Origin: a virus
Direction: 5' to 3' (one strand)
Virus record (IMG/VR): IMGVR_UViG_3300008266_000198
Coordinates: 1-37,122 of that record
DNA length: 37,122 nt
In this document: positions 1 to 8,175 of the stretch, in pieces
Layout: the number at the start of each line of letters is the position of its first letter
Position numbering within the stretch: position 1 is the first letter of the stretch
Notes under the pieces: generated by a model
What the model saw: the letters and a program-made list of their open reading frames with translations, nothing else
What the model was told of the DNA's origin: nothing
Databases searched by the model: none
Made by a program: the position numbers and the translations under genes

Positions 1-2303
1 CCGCGCATCAATGTTGCAACGTACTGGCCTCTGCTGCCTTTGTCATACTGTGCAGGATTGGCCATGGTGCTTTTGAACTTAGTGCGAAGGCCCTCAATAA
101 CGTCTGAGTATTTCTTAACATCTCTAGCAACAGATTCTGAGAACTCGCTTGCAGATTTGTATTTAGTGTCTTCTAACTTGACACCAAAAGACTTTTCAAA
201 TTCTTCTGCCGTCATGTCCTTACCCATGTCTTTGATAGCGCGTTGCAACATGCCTATTGAGTTCGTTCTTTGAGCAGACGCTACTGCTGCAAGTAGTGCG
301 TTGTCGCGACCGTTTTCAAACTCATAGCGCAATCCTTTGGCTGCAGCTTCTGCCTGCTGTTGAGCAGCATCAGTCTGTGCCACAAAGTTTACGATCTTTT
401 CTTTAAAGCTGCCTTCTTTGGCCTGCTTGAAAAGTGCGTTCTGTATCTCAAGGTCTTTTTTGAACTGTTCTTCTGCACGCTTGTAGGGGTTAAGTTCAGG
501 AGTCTTTGCATACTCGCGGTTAATAAGTGCGCGATTAGCAGCTTCAAATGAACTGGAAGCAAGCGCTGTTGGCACGCGAATCAGTGATCCTGTAAACGCG
601 CCCATCAGAAACGTTTTCAGACCTTGCTTAGTAAACTGCTCACTGACACCTTTTCCAAAAGCGTCAGACAGTGAGGTTTCTAAACCATTGAATTGACCGG
701 CGTAGTAGTCACGCCATGCAGTAGCAGATGTTTCTTGAAGATTCTCTTGCAGACCTTCTGAGACTTCAAACTTCAAAAAGTCCTTAGTAAAAGCTTTAGA
801 GAACTGCCAGGCAGCTTCTTTTTTACCAAACTCTCTGGCAACCTTTCCAAGTACACCATAGCTGCCAAAAAAACCTGATTTGTTAATTAGCGCTTGGCCA
901 GCTTTAGAGTTGATAACCATTACGTTTTCTGCAGCTTCTGTCATAAACTTGTTGGCAGGAATAAACCTGTTAAACAAGTTTCCAAACTGAAGTTTGTTGG
1001 TAGCAAGAAGCAGTCCCAGGTTGGTGTTATAGTTAGCGGTACTTGCCTGCATTGCAAGACTTCTCATCTCTTCAAACTCTTCGGCTGTAGGTACAGCTCC
1101 CTCGTTGTCTACCTGATACTGCTTAACCATTTTATCCAGCGTATCACCATAAGAGGTCACTGCTTCAAAACTTGCCTCTGTACCTGCCATGTTAAGTTCC
1201 TGCGCCACACGACGCAGTCCTTGCAGTCCCATGCCAATCATTTGGCCTGTAGAGGCTCCTGCTTTAGAGGCCGCGGCAATTTTTTCACCATAGCGTACAC
1301 CAGTACCCACCAGCGGTGTTCCTTTCAGCAGGTTGGTGGCAACTTCTCCCAAGTTCTTTGACTTTGCAATGTTGAAAAAATTATTAGAGTACACAGTGAA
1401 CGTCTCAGACATTGAGTCACGCAATGCGCTGCGGCTCATGTTACCAAGGGCTGCTGTTTCATCAATCTTTCCTGCAACCTTTGCAGCTGCAGATATTTCA
1501 TCTACACTCTTGTTGCCATAAGAAAATCCTTTGCCTACGTCTGTCAGTGCATCTGCAAATCTAAATCCTGATTTTGCTGTCTGTGCAGCAGCTTGTTTTG
1601 CGCCCAGCCTTGCAGCTGTTGCGCCAAAACTTACAGCACCTGCGCCTCCAGTTGCAGCTGTAATGGCAATATCTGCTGCAATTTCAATACCAAGACCTGC
1701 AAAGGTTCCCAAAGCAAAACCAGCATTGCCTATAAACTCACTCATAGTGCGCTTAGAAAAAATGCTGTCTTCGTTTTCAGGTTGCTCAAACACAAAGTTG
1801 CGATTCATGTCAAGCTGATCTTTATAGTACTGCGTGGCAAGGGTTTCTTCATCAGGCTTCATGCGGTCCCAGTCCATGTGAACCAGTGCATCTGCCATAC
1901 GTCCATATCCTTTCCAGTAGTCTACAAAGGTGTTTCCAAACTTGTAAGCAAAACTATCAAGACCTTTACTCAGGGCTGAACCAAATGTTTCGCGGTCAGC
2001 ATACTTTTGGTAGTTTGTACTGCTCAGGGGGTTAAAAAAATTTGCATCAAAACCTTTCTGGTGGCGATAAGGTTCTATTGTCTCTTTTGGTGTATACGTA
2101 AAAGTAGATGGACCAACAGGCGCGTTAAAACGTTCTGTCAAAGACTGCGGGCGTAAAGCTTGCGCCCTTTCAAAATCGCTTTGCTGGTTAAGTTTCTGAA
2201 ACGCTACAGAAAACTCATCAGTCTGAGGTGTCTTACCTGTAGGTTCATTTCCTTCAGCGCCAAGCGTGTTGTCGTCCAGAAAGTTAAAAAGATTGTCAGC
2301 CAT
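1..2303 (-). CDS. Large internal virion protein, 3' end cut by window edge
   Basis: This frame is open from an ATG at 2303-2301 to the left edge, giving 767 visible codons and no stop. The ATG lies 6 nt after the TAA of the preceding 884-residue gene, and an AAGGATA stretch overlaps the junction as a possible ribosome site. The first ~185 residues are hydrophilic (begins MADNLFNFLDDNTLGAEG). A Gly/Ala-rich hydrophobic segment follows at about 190-235 (includes GFALGTFAGLGLEIAADIAI), then a long Ala/Lys/Gln-rich, mostly helical region. I recognise no catalytic domain. Position at the end of the cargo-gene series and the single hydrophobic stretch suggest a protein packed in the capsid and ejected with DNA. 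crAss-like phages also encode giant virion RNA polymerase proteins near here, but I see no polymerase motif in the visible part. The reading frame is certain; the function is inferred. Confidence 0.85.
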   Translation of the reverse strand, partial: MADNLFNFLDDNTLGAEGNEPTGKTPQTDEFSVAFQKLNQQSDFERAQALRPQSLTERFNAPVGPSTFTYTPKETIEPYRHQKGFDANFFNPLSSTNYQKYADRETFGSALSKGLDSFAYKFGNTFVDYWKGYGRMADALVHMDWDRMKPDEETLATQYYKDQLDMNRNFVFEQPENEDSIFSKRTMSEFIGNAGFALGTFAGLGIEIAADIAITAATGGAGAVSFGATAARLGAKQAAAQTAKSGFRFADALTDVGKGFSYGNKSVDEISAAAKVAGKIDETAALGNMSRSALRDSMSETFTVYSNNFFNIAKSKNLGEVATNLLKGTPLVGTGVRYGEKIAAASKAGASTGQMIGMGLQGLRRVAQELNMAGTEASFEAVTSYGDTLDKMVKQYQVDNEGAVPTAEEFEEMRSLAMQASTANYNTNLGLLLATNKLQFGNLFNRFIPANKFMTEAAENVMVINSKAGQALINKSGFFGSYGVLGKVAREFGKKEAAWQFSKAFTKDFLKFEVSEGLQENLQETSATAWRDYYAGQFNGLETSLSDAFGKGVSEQFTKQGLKTFLMGAFTGSLIRVPTALASSSFEAANRALINREYAKTPELNPYKRAEEQFKKDLEIQNALFKQAKEGSFKEKIVNFVAQTDAAQQQAEAAAKGLRYEFENGRDNALLAAVASAQRTNSIGMLQRAIKDMGKDMTAEEFEKSFGVKLEDTKYKSASEFSESVARDVKKYSDVIEGLRTKFKSTMANPAQYDKGSRGQYVATLMR

Positions 2304-2309
2304 TATCCT

Positions 2310-4964
2310 TTAGCGTTGTTGGTTAATGTGTTTCTCATAAGCAGTTATGCTCATAAAGTGATTGGCATCTCTGTCAGCAATAAGCTTCAACACAGCGTCA
2401 ATAGACTCTACATTGCCAGGTTGATAAGGCATGCGCTCTGTCATTTGCTCTATCCTGTTGGTCTTTGGATTCTTGTACTTAAAGTTCACCATAATCTCAG
2501 GCTGTCCATTTTTACCAATAACACCTTGCGCAGTCCAGTCAAAACCTCTATTGCTGGAAGAAGCAGGCGCCATTACTGTAGCAGAAGGATTGGTAAGAAA
2601 CGGTGTCAGCTCGCCCAATGATGTACTGTTGACTGTATTGGTGTTGATGTACTTTTCAAAACGACCATACGCACCTCTGGAAGATTGGATATCTTCATAA
2701 GGAATCATTACCGTCAAGCTTTGAGCGCCTTTACTTACGCCCAATCTTTTGGCAAGTTCACCCTGCTGGCTGACATTAAGCTTTACTTTCACCTGGCGGT
2801 TAATAGCATCAAACGTCACATCTGCCTCGTCACCAAAAAGTTTTGCTAGATCTGCAGTGTTCATATTTTTAAACAACTCAGGATTAATAGTATTGCCATC
2901 AGAAGCCATTACACTAGAACGAGCCTCAGAATTTCTCAAAAGCAAATCTATTTCTGCAGCAGAAAGTTTGGTGTAGTTATAACGATTCATGACAGGGTAC
3001 TCACGGTCTTTAAAACCAGAAATCATCTTTGTAAGATTAGCTTTACCTACTTCACTTACAGCACTCAAGTCAATATCTTTAATTTGACCACCGGCACCAC
3101 TGCGTATCACAGCACCTTTGTAGATGCTTTTAATAGTGCCATCAGGATTAAGAATCTCTTTTGCTACGCGGCTAATGTCCTGTTCAAGCTTGTCATTTTG
3201 CAAGTCAATAGCATGAAACGCACGCATGCTTTTGCGAAAAGACTCAATGTAAGGGTTAAGTTTAGAAATCTTGTGCGCACGATCGTACTTGCTTAGTTCT
3301 TTTGTAGCTGCATTGTAAGTAAGACCCGCCAGGCTTTCAATCAATGCATTAGCTGTACGCGCACTATTTGGTACACCAATCCTTACACCTACCATCTTGC
3401 CATATTCTTGCAGATTGGCCACATCCTGTTGTGTAAGTTTTACATTTTGTCCAGCACCCATGTTTTTAATCTTGGCAATACTGGAATAAAGCCTGCTGTA
3501 CTCACTGGGGTCATCTACCACAAGTCTCATCAGACCATTCTCTGAGTTAAACGCTGCAAGATAGGCCTGCTCGCGATTTTGTGCAGTAGACTGGCTCAGT
3601 TGATCAGACGCAAAGAGCGGCTTGTCATTTGCATCCAATACAGCGCTTCCTACAAATGTTTCACCAGGAAGTTTGCCATCGGCTTTAAGTTCAAGCATTT
3701 TTAACTCATTGGCCATACCTGTTTTTTGCATGTCCCATTGCAGTTTTCGTTCCTGCATTGCAAGATTATTTGCAGCAACACGCTCTCGTGAAGCAATATT
3801 TGCCTTGGTAGCCCATGTAGTGTCAGGACGCATTTCAACAGACTGCTTGGCAGTAGCATAGCTTTGTGCAAAAGAAAGTGCAGTCTGCTCTTTAGCAGCT
3901 CTAGAAAAAATGCCATACAAATTAGATGCCACATACTGAACACCCTCTGTTTGCAATTTGCCTACTTCACTACGTGAGTTTTCAAGTTCTGCGTTGTACT
4001 GATCACGCGCTTCTACCAGTTTTTGGTACTCTTCTGCAATCTCAGGTTTTGCAGGAGGAAAACCGTTGGGGTACTCTTTTTCAAAAAACTTGATTTCTTT
4101 TTCCAGAGTTGCAAGCTCTTTGTCTGCAGCAATACCTCTTGTAGATTCTTGTATATTGATCTCTGGTACCAGTTTGTTGGAGATAGTTCTGATAGCTTCG
4201 TCCCTGGACACACCCATAGTCTGTATTGTATTGCGTATGGCACTCTCTGCGTTCACTCTTCCCATGACTGCAAACTGCCGGTCAAAACGCTGACCCATTA
4301 CAGATGCTGCCCAGCTGTTAAAAATAGGAACAGCACCTATACCATTTGTACGTTTAAGCATGTATCCTCTTCCATCAGGACCGCTTTGTGTAATCTCTAA
4401 TCCTTGCTTTTTGGCTTCTGTTCTTAAGTACTCTTGCACATCCTCAAAAGGTGTAAACTCTCTTGGTTGTACCTGGCGAATACTTCCATCACCGCGTTTG
4501 GCGTTGGCGAGATCTTCTTCTGCAAACTGAATGTCCATGCGTGAAATATCACTGTACATGGCCCGCATCTTGGGGTCAGTAGAGTTGCGATAGGTTTCCA
4601 TCAGCTGCTTTTGCTTTTGATGAAACCTTGTGACGCTCATGTCATATGCAAGTTCTTCATCCTTACTGATAGGATCTATCAGTGTTTGTGCACGCATCAC
4701 GTTGGCAGGATTAGAAAGATCCACGTTGGACATGCTCTTCAGAGAACCTTGCAGTTTCTTAAATGCCTCCTGTCTGAATTTTTCGTTTTCTTGGTTGGTG
4801 ACACTGTTGTTCAATACAGAGTTGTACAGTGACTTGACCATGTTGAACCCACGATCATACTGCGCCTGCCTGGTACCATAGACCTGAGTCAAAAACTGAT
4901 AGTCAGGCCTGTACAGCTGCAGCGGACCAAATTGATCTGTTACGCCTTTTATAAAAGTTGCCAT
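2310..4964 (-). CDS. 884-aa internal virion (cargo) protein
   Basis: A full-length frame from ATG to TAA. The N-terminus (PLQLYRPDYQFLTQVYGTRQ, then YDRGFNMVKSLYNSVLN) resembles, from memory, a conserved family of large internal proteins in crAss-like phages, where residues ~15-100 carry a pattern of 'D(F/Y)xF...L..RQ.QYD.GF..VKS.YNS.LN.P.T..EN'. The protein is predominantly helical and charged, with a likely coiled coil around residues 280-340 (KELATLEKEIKFFEKEYP and onward). No signal peptide or clear membrane helix is visible. It sits between two other very large genes, with 21 nt to the upstream gene and 5 nt to the downstream one, so it is co-transcribed. Likely role: capsid cargo or ejection protein. 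No enzymatic motif was found. Start choice is simple, as the ATG is the first in frame, though no Shine-Dalgarno sequence is seen. Confidence 0.85.
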   Translation of the reverse strand: MATFIKGVTDQFGPLQLYRPDYQFLTQVYGTRQAQYDRGFNMVKSLYNSVLNNSVTNQENEKFRQEAFKKLQGSLKSMSNVDLSNPANVMRAQTLIDPISKDEELAYDMSVTRFHQKQKQLMETYRNSTDPKMRAMYSDISRMDIQFAEEDLANAKRGDGSIRQVQPREFTPFEDVQEYLRTEAKKQGLEITQSGPDGRGYMLKRTNGIGAVPIFNSWAASVMGQRFDRQFAVMGRVNAESAIRNTIQTMGVSRDEAIRTISNKLVPEINIQESTRGIAADKELATLEKEIKFFEKEYPNGFPPAKPEIAEEYQKLVEARDQYNAELENSRSEVGKLQTEGVQYVASNLYGIFSRAAKEQTALSFAQSYATAKQSVEMRPDTTWATKANIASRERVAANNLAMQERKLQWDMQKTGMANELKMLELKADGKLPGETFVGSAVLDANDKPLFASDQLSQSTAQNREQAYLAAFNSENGLMRLVVDDPSEYSRLYSSIAKIKNMGAGQNVKLTQQDVANLQEYGKMVGVRIGVPNSARTANALIESLAGLTYNAATKELSKYDRAHKISKLNPYIESFRKSMRAFHAIDLQNDKLEQDISRVAKEILNPDGTIKSIYKGAVIRSGAGGQIKDIDLSAVSEVGKANLTKMISGFKDREYPVMNRYNYTKLSAAEIDLLLRNSEARSSVMASDGNTINPELFKNMNTADLAKLFGDEADVTFDAINRQVKVKLNVSQQGELAKRLGVSKGAQSLTVMIPYEDIQSSRGAYGRFEKYINTNTVNSTSLGELTPFLTNPSATVMAPASSSNRGFDWTAQGVIGKNGQPEIMVNFKYKNPKTNRIEQMTERMPYQPGNVESIDAVLKLIADRDANHFMSITAYEKHINQQR

Positions 4965-4985
4965 GTAAAATCTGTGCTTTAAGTT

Positions 4986-7900
4986 TTAGTCAAGTTCCAC
5001 CCAGGGCAGATACATCTCACCACCATATTCGCGTAATGGAACAGGTAATGTCAGTCCTTGTGCAGACATTTGATTGAATTGTTGACGAGGAGTCATTCCC
5101 ATGACTTGTCTTTGTTGAGCTGACATCATTTGATTGACAGCATTAGTAGCATAGCGCTTGGCTTCTTGATCTCCCATGGTTGCTCTAGCTTCCTGATAAA
5201 TTTGGTTCCACTGGTCAACATTTGCTATTGGATTCATAGCTACCTGACGTGACATATCTGCATACGCTGGTGAGTAAGTATCAGGACCAAAAGGGTCACG
5301 ACCCTGGTCAGAAAAATCTACGTCACCTGTGATAGGATCAGTGTAAACCTGAGGAAACAGCACCTGCTCCATTTGCTTTTTGCGGAACCAGTTGGTAGTG
5401 CCGTTGTTGAAGGCTGCAATCTGACGCCACTTCTTTTGCTGTTCTGCGTTATCCATCTGCTGGTTCAGCGTGGCCATGTCTTCCACATACTTCTGACGAC
5501 CGGTTTCATTGGCAACAGCTTCTTGGTTGTTGATCTGGGCATTGGTCATATAGGCCTGGTTGACAATGCCTACATTGCGATTTTCTGTATCTGCAAGCAC
5601 ATTGGCTGCATTAGCAAAACCCTGACCTGATGCGCCCAGCATAGAGGCCATCGCTACATTACCATCGGTAGTGTTCATTGCCTGGTCCTGCAAACGAGCC
5701 ATTTGCTCTTGATTAGCAGCAAGCTGGCGCGTGGGATCAAGAAGTGTGTAACCAGGTGTCTGAAGGTCTACTCTTCCTTGGGTAGGTTCATAGCGGTTTA
5801 CCCTGTCAGTAAGGGTGCCTGTGAAGTTTACAATGTCTTGTAACCACCATGGTCCTTGTTTGCGTGGCTGTGGAGGTGCTGGTTCTCCTACAGTAATCTC
5901 AGCTGGTTTTTTAGGTTCTGCAGGAGTTTCTGCTTTAGGCTGCTCTTTGGGTGGATCAAAAAAGCGTGGGACAGAATAGGTCACTTGACCAAACTTGCTG
6001 TCACGCTTGTAAGGAGATCTGCTAGGATCATTTGCGTCAGCAAAGTAAGGAACCCCAAACTTCTGGATGCTTTTCTCATTGATCTTGTCCTGGAACCAAC
6101 CAGCAGCCTTGTCACCGGTTTCTTGACCAGCAAGCAAATCTTTTTTGTATTGCTCAAAACCACCAGTGTATTCTTTGTCTAACCAGTCGCCATGGCGGTC
6201 TTTGAAGTCCTGCCACTCTTTTTCAGAAAGATCACCGCTCTTGCGCGCAGCAGCGTTGCCAGAAGACATGTAGATCCCTGTATTACCAATTCTAGGTTGA
6301 TTACCAAAAGAACCAAAGTTTGTTTCAGTGTAACGTACATTGGGCGTTTTAGCCAGCAACTGGTTGATGTTTGTTGAACCGTATTGTGAGAACTGAGTGT
6401 CTGTCCGTGTGCCGCGGGCAAGAATGTTTCCTGAGCTGTCTTTGACATACTTTTCACTTCCCTTGTAGTAAGCCTGTACAACGGTGCCGTCTGCCAGCTC
6501 AATATTACCCACAAAGATCTCCTGGTTAGGGTCCACACGCTGATTAGCCTTTTCAGCAGGCGGGTTCTGTGCAGTGCCTCCACCTTGATAGTTACCCAAC
6601 TGACCACCATACATAAAGTAGTTCAGCGCTTCCTGTGCAGTCTTGGGTTTACCAGCAGGTCTGGGTGTTGCAGCAGGTGCAGAAGATGCAGGAGCTGTAG
6701 TTCTTGCAGGTGCTGCAGAAGGAGCAGCATTTGTATTAGTAGTAGTAGTAGGAGCAGATGCTGGTGCAGGCTGTGCAATAGGTGAAACTCCTCCAGGAAC
6801 GTCGGCACCAGGCGCCTGATTTTGAGAAGCCGCGTTTGCAGAAGGCGTTACACCTGTCAGCCTATTGAACTCTTTAAGAGGAACAAGCGTCTCACCAAAC
6901 TTAGTGTCAACAAAAGAACCAATGTTTCGGTCAGGGTCACTGATCTGCTTTACACGCACTGCTCTGCGGTTACCGCCTTCTGTACCATAAGGACTATAAA
7001 CTTGCGCATCTACTACTTCGTAGGTTTTGTTTCCTACTTTGTACTGGTAGCCAGGCTGATACTGAGGGTTGCTTTTTAGTTTAGAAATTGTAGGTTGTGT
7101 GGCAGAGTAAGCCAGCGTATTATATTTTACACCACGACCAATGTCTGTAACAGAGCGGTCCTGGTTCCATGCCGTAAGATTGTCAATAGAAGTGTAAGCA
7201 TTAGGTGCAATAGCGTTGTCCTGGTAGCCTACTTGAAGCATTCCTTTAGATGACAGCTTGTTCCAATCGCTCAGTTTCATTTCAGTCATCTGATCAGGGT
7301 TGCCATCTTCATCCAAAACATTTACAGGCTTTTCAAACACCACCCATTCATCGCCAAAAAAACCTTTGTAACGATTAGAGATTTTGTTTGATTTACCATT
7401 GATGTAGAAAGAGTGCCCAACCTCACCAGCTTTCTGGTACTTAATAATGCCACCATACTTTGCATCTGGCATCTGAGCTTGTTCTTCAGGCTGGAGTCCT
7501 GCCATTACTGATTCAGCAATTGCTGGAACACCATCAGGAAAACCTTTCATAGACTCTTGTACAAGAGCCAGCATACCCAGCTTTTCCATGTTGTTGGCCA
7601 GCATCTGGGTGGCAGAACGCTTGGTAATCGCATCACTGTCAGGGCTTTTCAGATCCTGGATGTATTGGTTAATTTGATAACGCTTGGCAATTTCTGCAGG
7701 CGTGTATCCTCCTGCTTTGTGATTGAGCCCAAAGACCTGCTTGAGAATCTCTTTGTCTTTGATCTTAAGTTTCTTGGTGTCTGAGAAGATGAATGATCCC
7801 TCAGGGATATTTGCCGGCATGCCGCCCTCTGAGTGACGTTTGCCTACAAAAGTCATATGCTCTAGAAAACCATCGCGGTTGACATCACCTACTACAGTCT

Positions 7901-8069
7901 CTCCGCCCTCTACTTCAATATTAGCATCGCTTGGAGGAACTGCACCCATGGTGTTCTTTACAGGAGTGTTGGCGTCACCTTCACCAATGTAGTGAACTTG
8001 CCTGTGTACCAGTGAGTAATCTCTCTGATCTCCAGTTTTGGGTGACTTTGTTATCCTTATTTTTCTCAT
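4986..8069 (-). CDS. 1027-aa internal virion protein with 'HSEGG' N-terminal domain
   Basis: An ATG-to-TAA frame. Residues ~49-103 form a compact domain (ANIEVEGGETVVGD..., GKRHSEGGMPANIPEGSFIF, SDTKKLKI) that I recall at the N-terminus of large virion proteins of crAss-like and other Bacteroidota phages. A Pro/Ala/Thr/Ser-rich linker spans about residues 424-477 (nt 6640-6800), separating two halves. The second half is Gln/Asn-rich and helical (residues ~800-1000). The C-terminus ends in EYGGEMYLPWVELD, similar in style to the GGExYM ending of the neighbouring 769-residue protein. Several YGG/KAGE/QGG motifs punctuate linkers. Upstream lies a 106-nt spacer with a promoter-like motif at 8107-8128 and inverted repeats at 8073-8093, so this gene probably begins its own transcript. 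Probable role: cargo or ejection protein; no enzyme activity is visible. Confidence 0.85.
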   Translation of the reverse strand: MRKIRITKSPKTGDQRDYSLVHRQVHYIGEGDANTPVKNTMGAVPPSDANIEVEGGETVVGDVNRDGFLEHMTFVGKRHSEGGMPANIPEGSFIFSDTKKLKIKDKEILKQVFGLNHKAGGYTPAEIAKRYQINQYIQDLKSPDSDAITKRSATQMLANNMEKLGMLALVQESMKGFPDGVPAIAESVMAGLQPEEQAQMPDAKYGGIIKYQKAGEVGHSFYINGKSNKISNRYKGFFGDEWVVFEKPVNVLDEDGNPDQMTEMKLSDWNKLSSKGMLQVGYQDNAIAPNAYTSIDNLTAWNQDRSVTDIGRGVKYNTLAYSATQPTISKLKSNPQYQPGYQYKVGNKTYEVVDAQVYSPYGTEGGNRRAVRVKQISDPDRNIGSFVDTKFGETLVPLKEFNRLTGVTPSANAASQNQAPGADVPGGVSPIAQPAPASAPTTTTNTNAAPSAAPARTTAPASSAPAATPRPAGKPKTAQEALNYFMYGGQLGNYQGGGTAQNPPAEKANQRVDPNQEIFVGNIELADGTVVQAYYKGSEKYVKDSSGNILARGTRTDTQFSQYGSTNINQLLAKTPNVRYTETNFGSFGNQPRIGNTGIYMSSGNAAARKSGDLSEKEWQDFKDRHGDWLDKEYTGGFEQYKKDLLAGQETGDKAAGWFQDKINEKSIQKFGVPYFADANDPSRSPYKRDSKFGQVTYSVPRFFDPPKEQPKAETPAEPKKPAEITVGEPAPPQPRKQGPWWLQDIVNFTGTLTDRVNRYEPTQGRVDLQTPGYTLLDPTRQLAANQEQMARLQDQAMNTTDGNVAMASMLGASGQGFANAANVLADTENRNVGIVNQAYMTNAQINNQEAVANETGRQKYVEDMATLNQQMDNAEQQKKWRQIAAFNNGTTNWFRKKQMEQVLFPQVYTDPITGDVDFSDQGRDPFGPDTYSPAYADMSRQVAMNPIANVDQWNQIYQEARATMGDQEAKRYATNAVNQMMSAQQRQVMGMTPRQQFNQMSAQGLTLPVPLREYGGEMYLPWVELD

Positions 8070-8072
8070 GAT

Positions 8073-8093
8073 AAACTTTTGAAGTTTAAACTT
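8073..8093. promoter_or_regulatory. Overlapping inverted repeats in the 5' leader of the 1027-aa gene
   Basis: Reading the plus strand, AAACTT-TTG-AAGTTT at 8073-8087 can form a 6-bp hairpin. Sharing its right arm, AAGTTTAAACTT at 8082-8093 is a perfect 12-bp palindrome. The three half-sites allow two mutually exclusive structures only a few nucleotides from the start codon at 8069. This could be an operator for a dimeric repressor or an RNA switch affecting ribosome access. AT-rich DNA produces such palindromes by chance fairly often, so the functional claim is weak. Confidence 0.4.
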
Positions 8094-8106
8094 GTGTGAC
8101 CTTAAA

Positions 8107-8128
8107 CCTCCTACATTTAGAATTTACG
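8107..8128 (-). promoter_or_regulatory. Promoter-like motif (family member 1)
   Basis: On the minus strand this spacer carries CGTAAATTCTAAATGTAGG followed by AGG. It closely matches the motifs at 21361-21381 (GTAAATTCTTATTGTAAGG) and 26626-26645 (GTAAATTCTAATGTAGAGG), each also upstream of a gene. Here it lies 38 nt upstream of the ATG of the 1027-residue gene. The match to the Bacteroidota housekeeping -7 box (TAnnTTTG) is only partial, so a phage-specific RNA polymerase or factor is a possible reader. Confidence 0.6.
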
Positions 8129-8175
8129 AATTTAATTCTGTTTTTCCTAACATAGAGGACTTAAAAATGCAGTGA

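Noticed and set aside
40-273. Plus-strand frame near the left edge
   Set aside because: It is antisense to the partial cargo gene, which is open through this whole segment, and it needs a TTG start.
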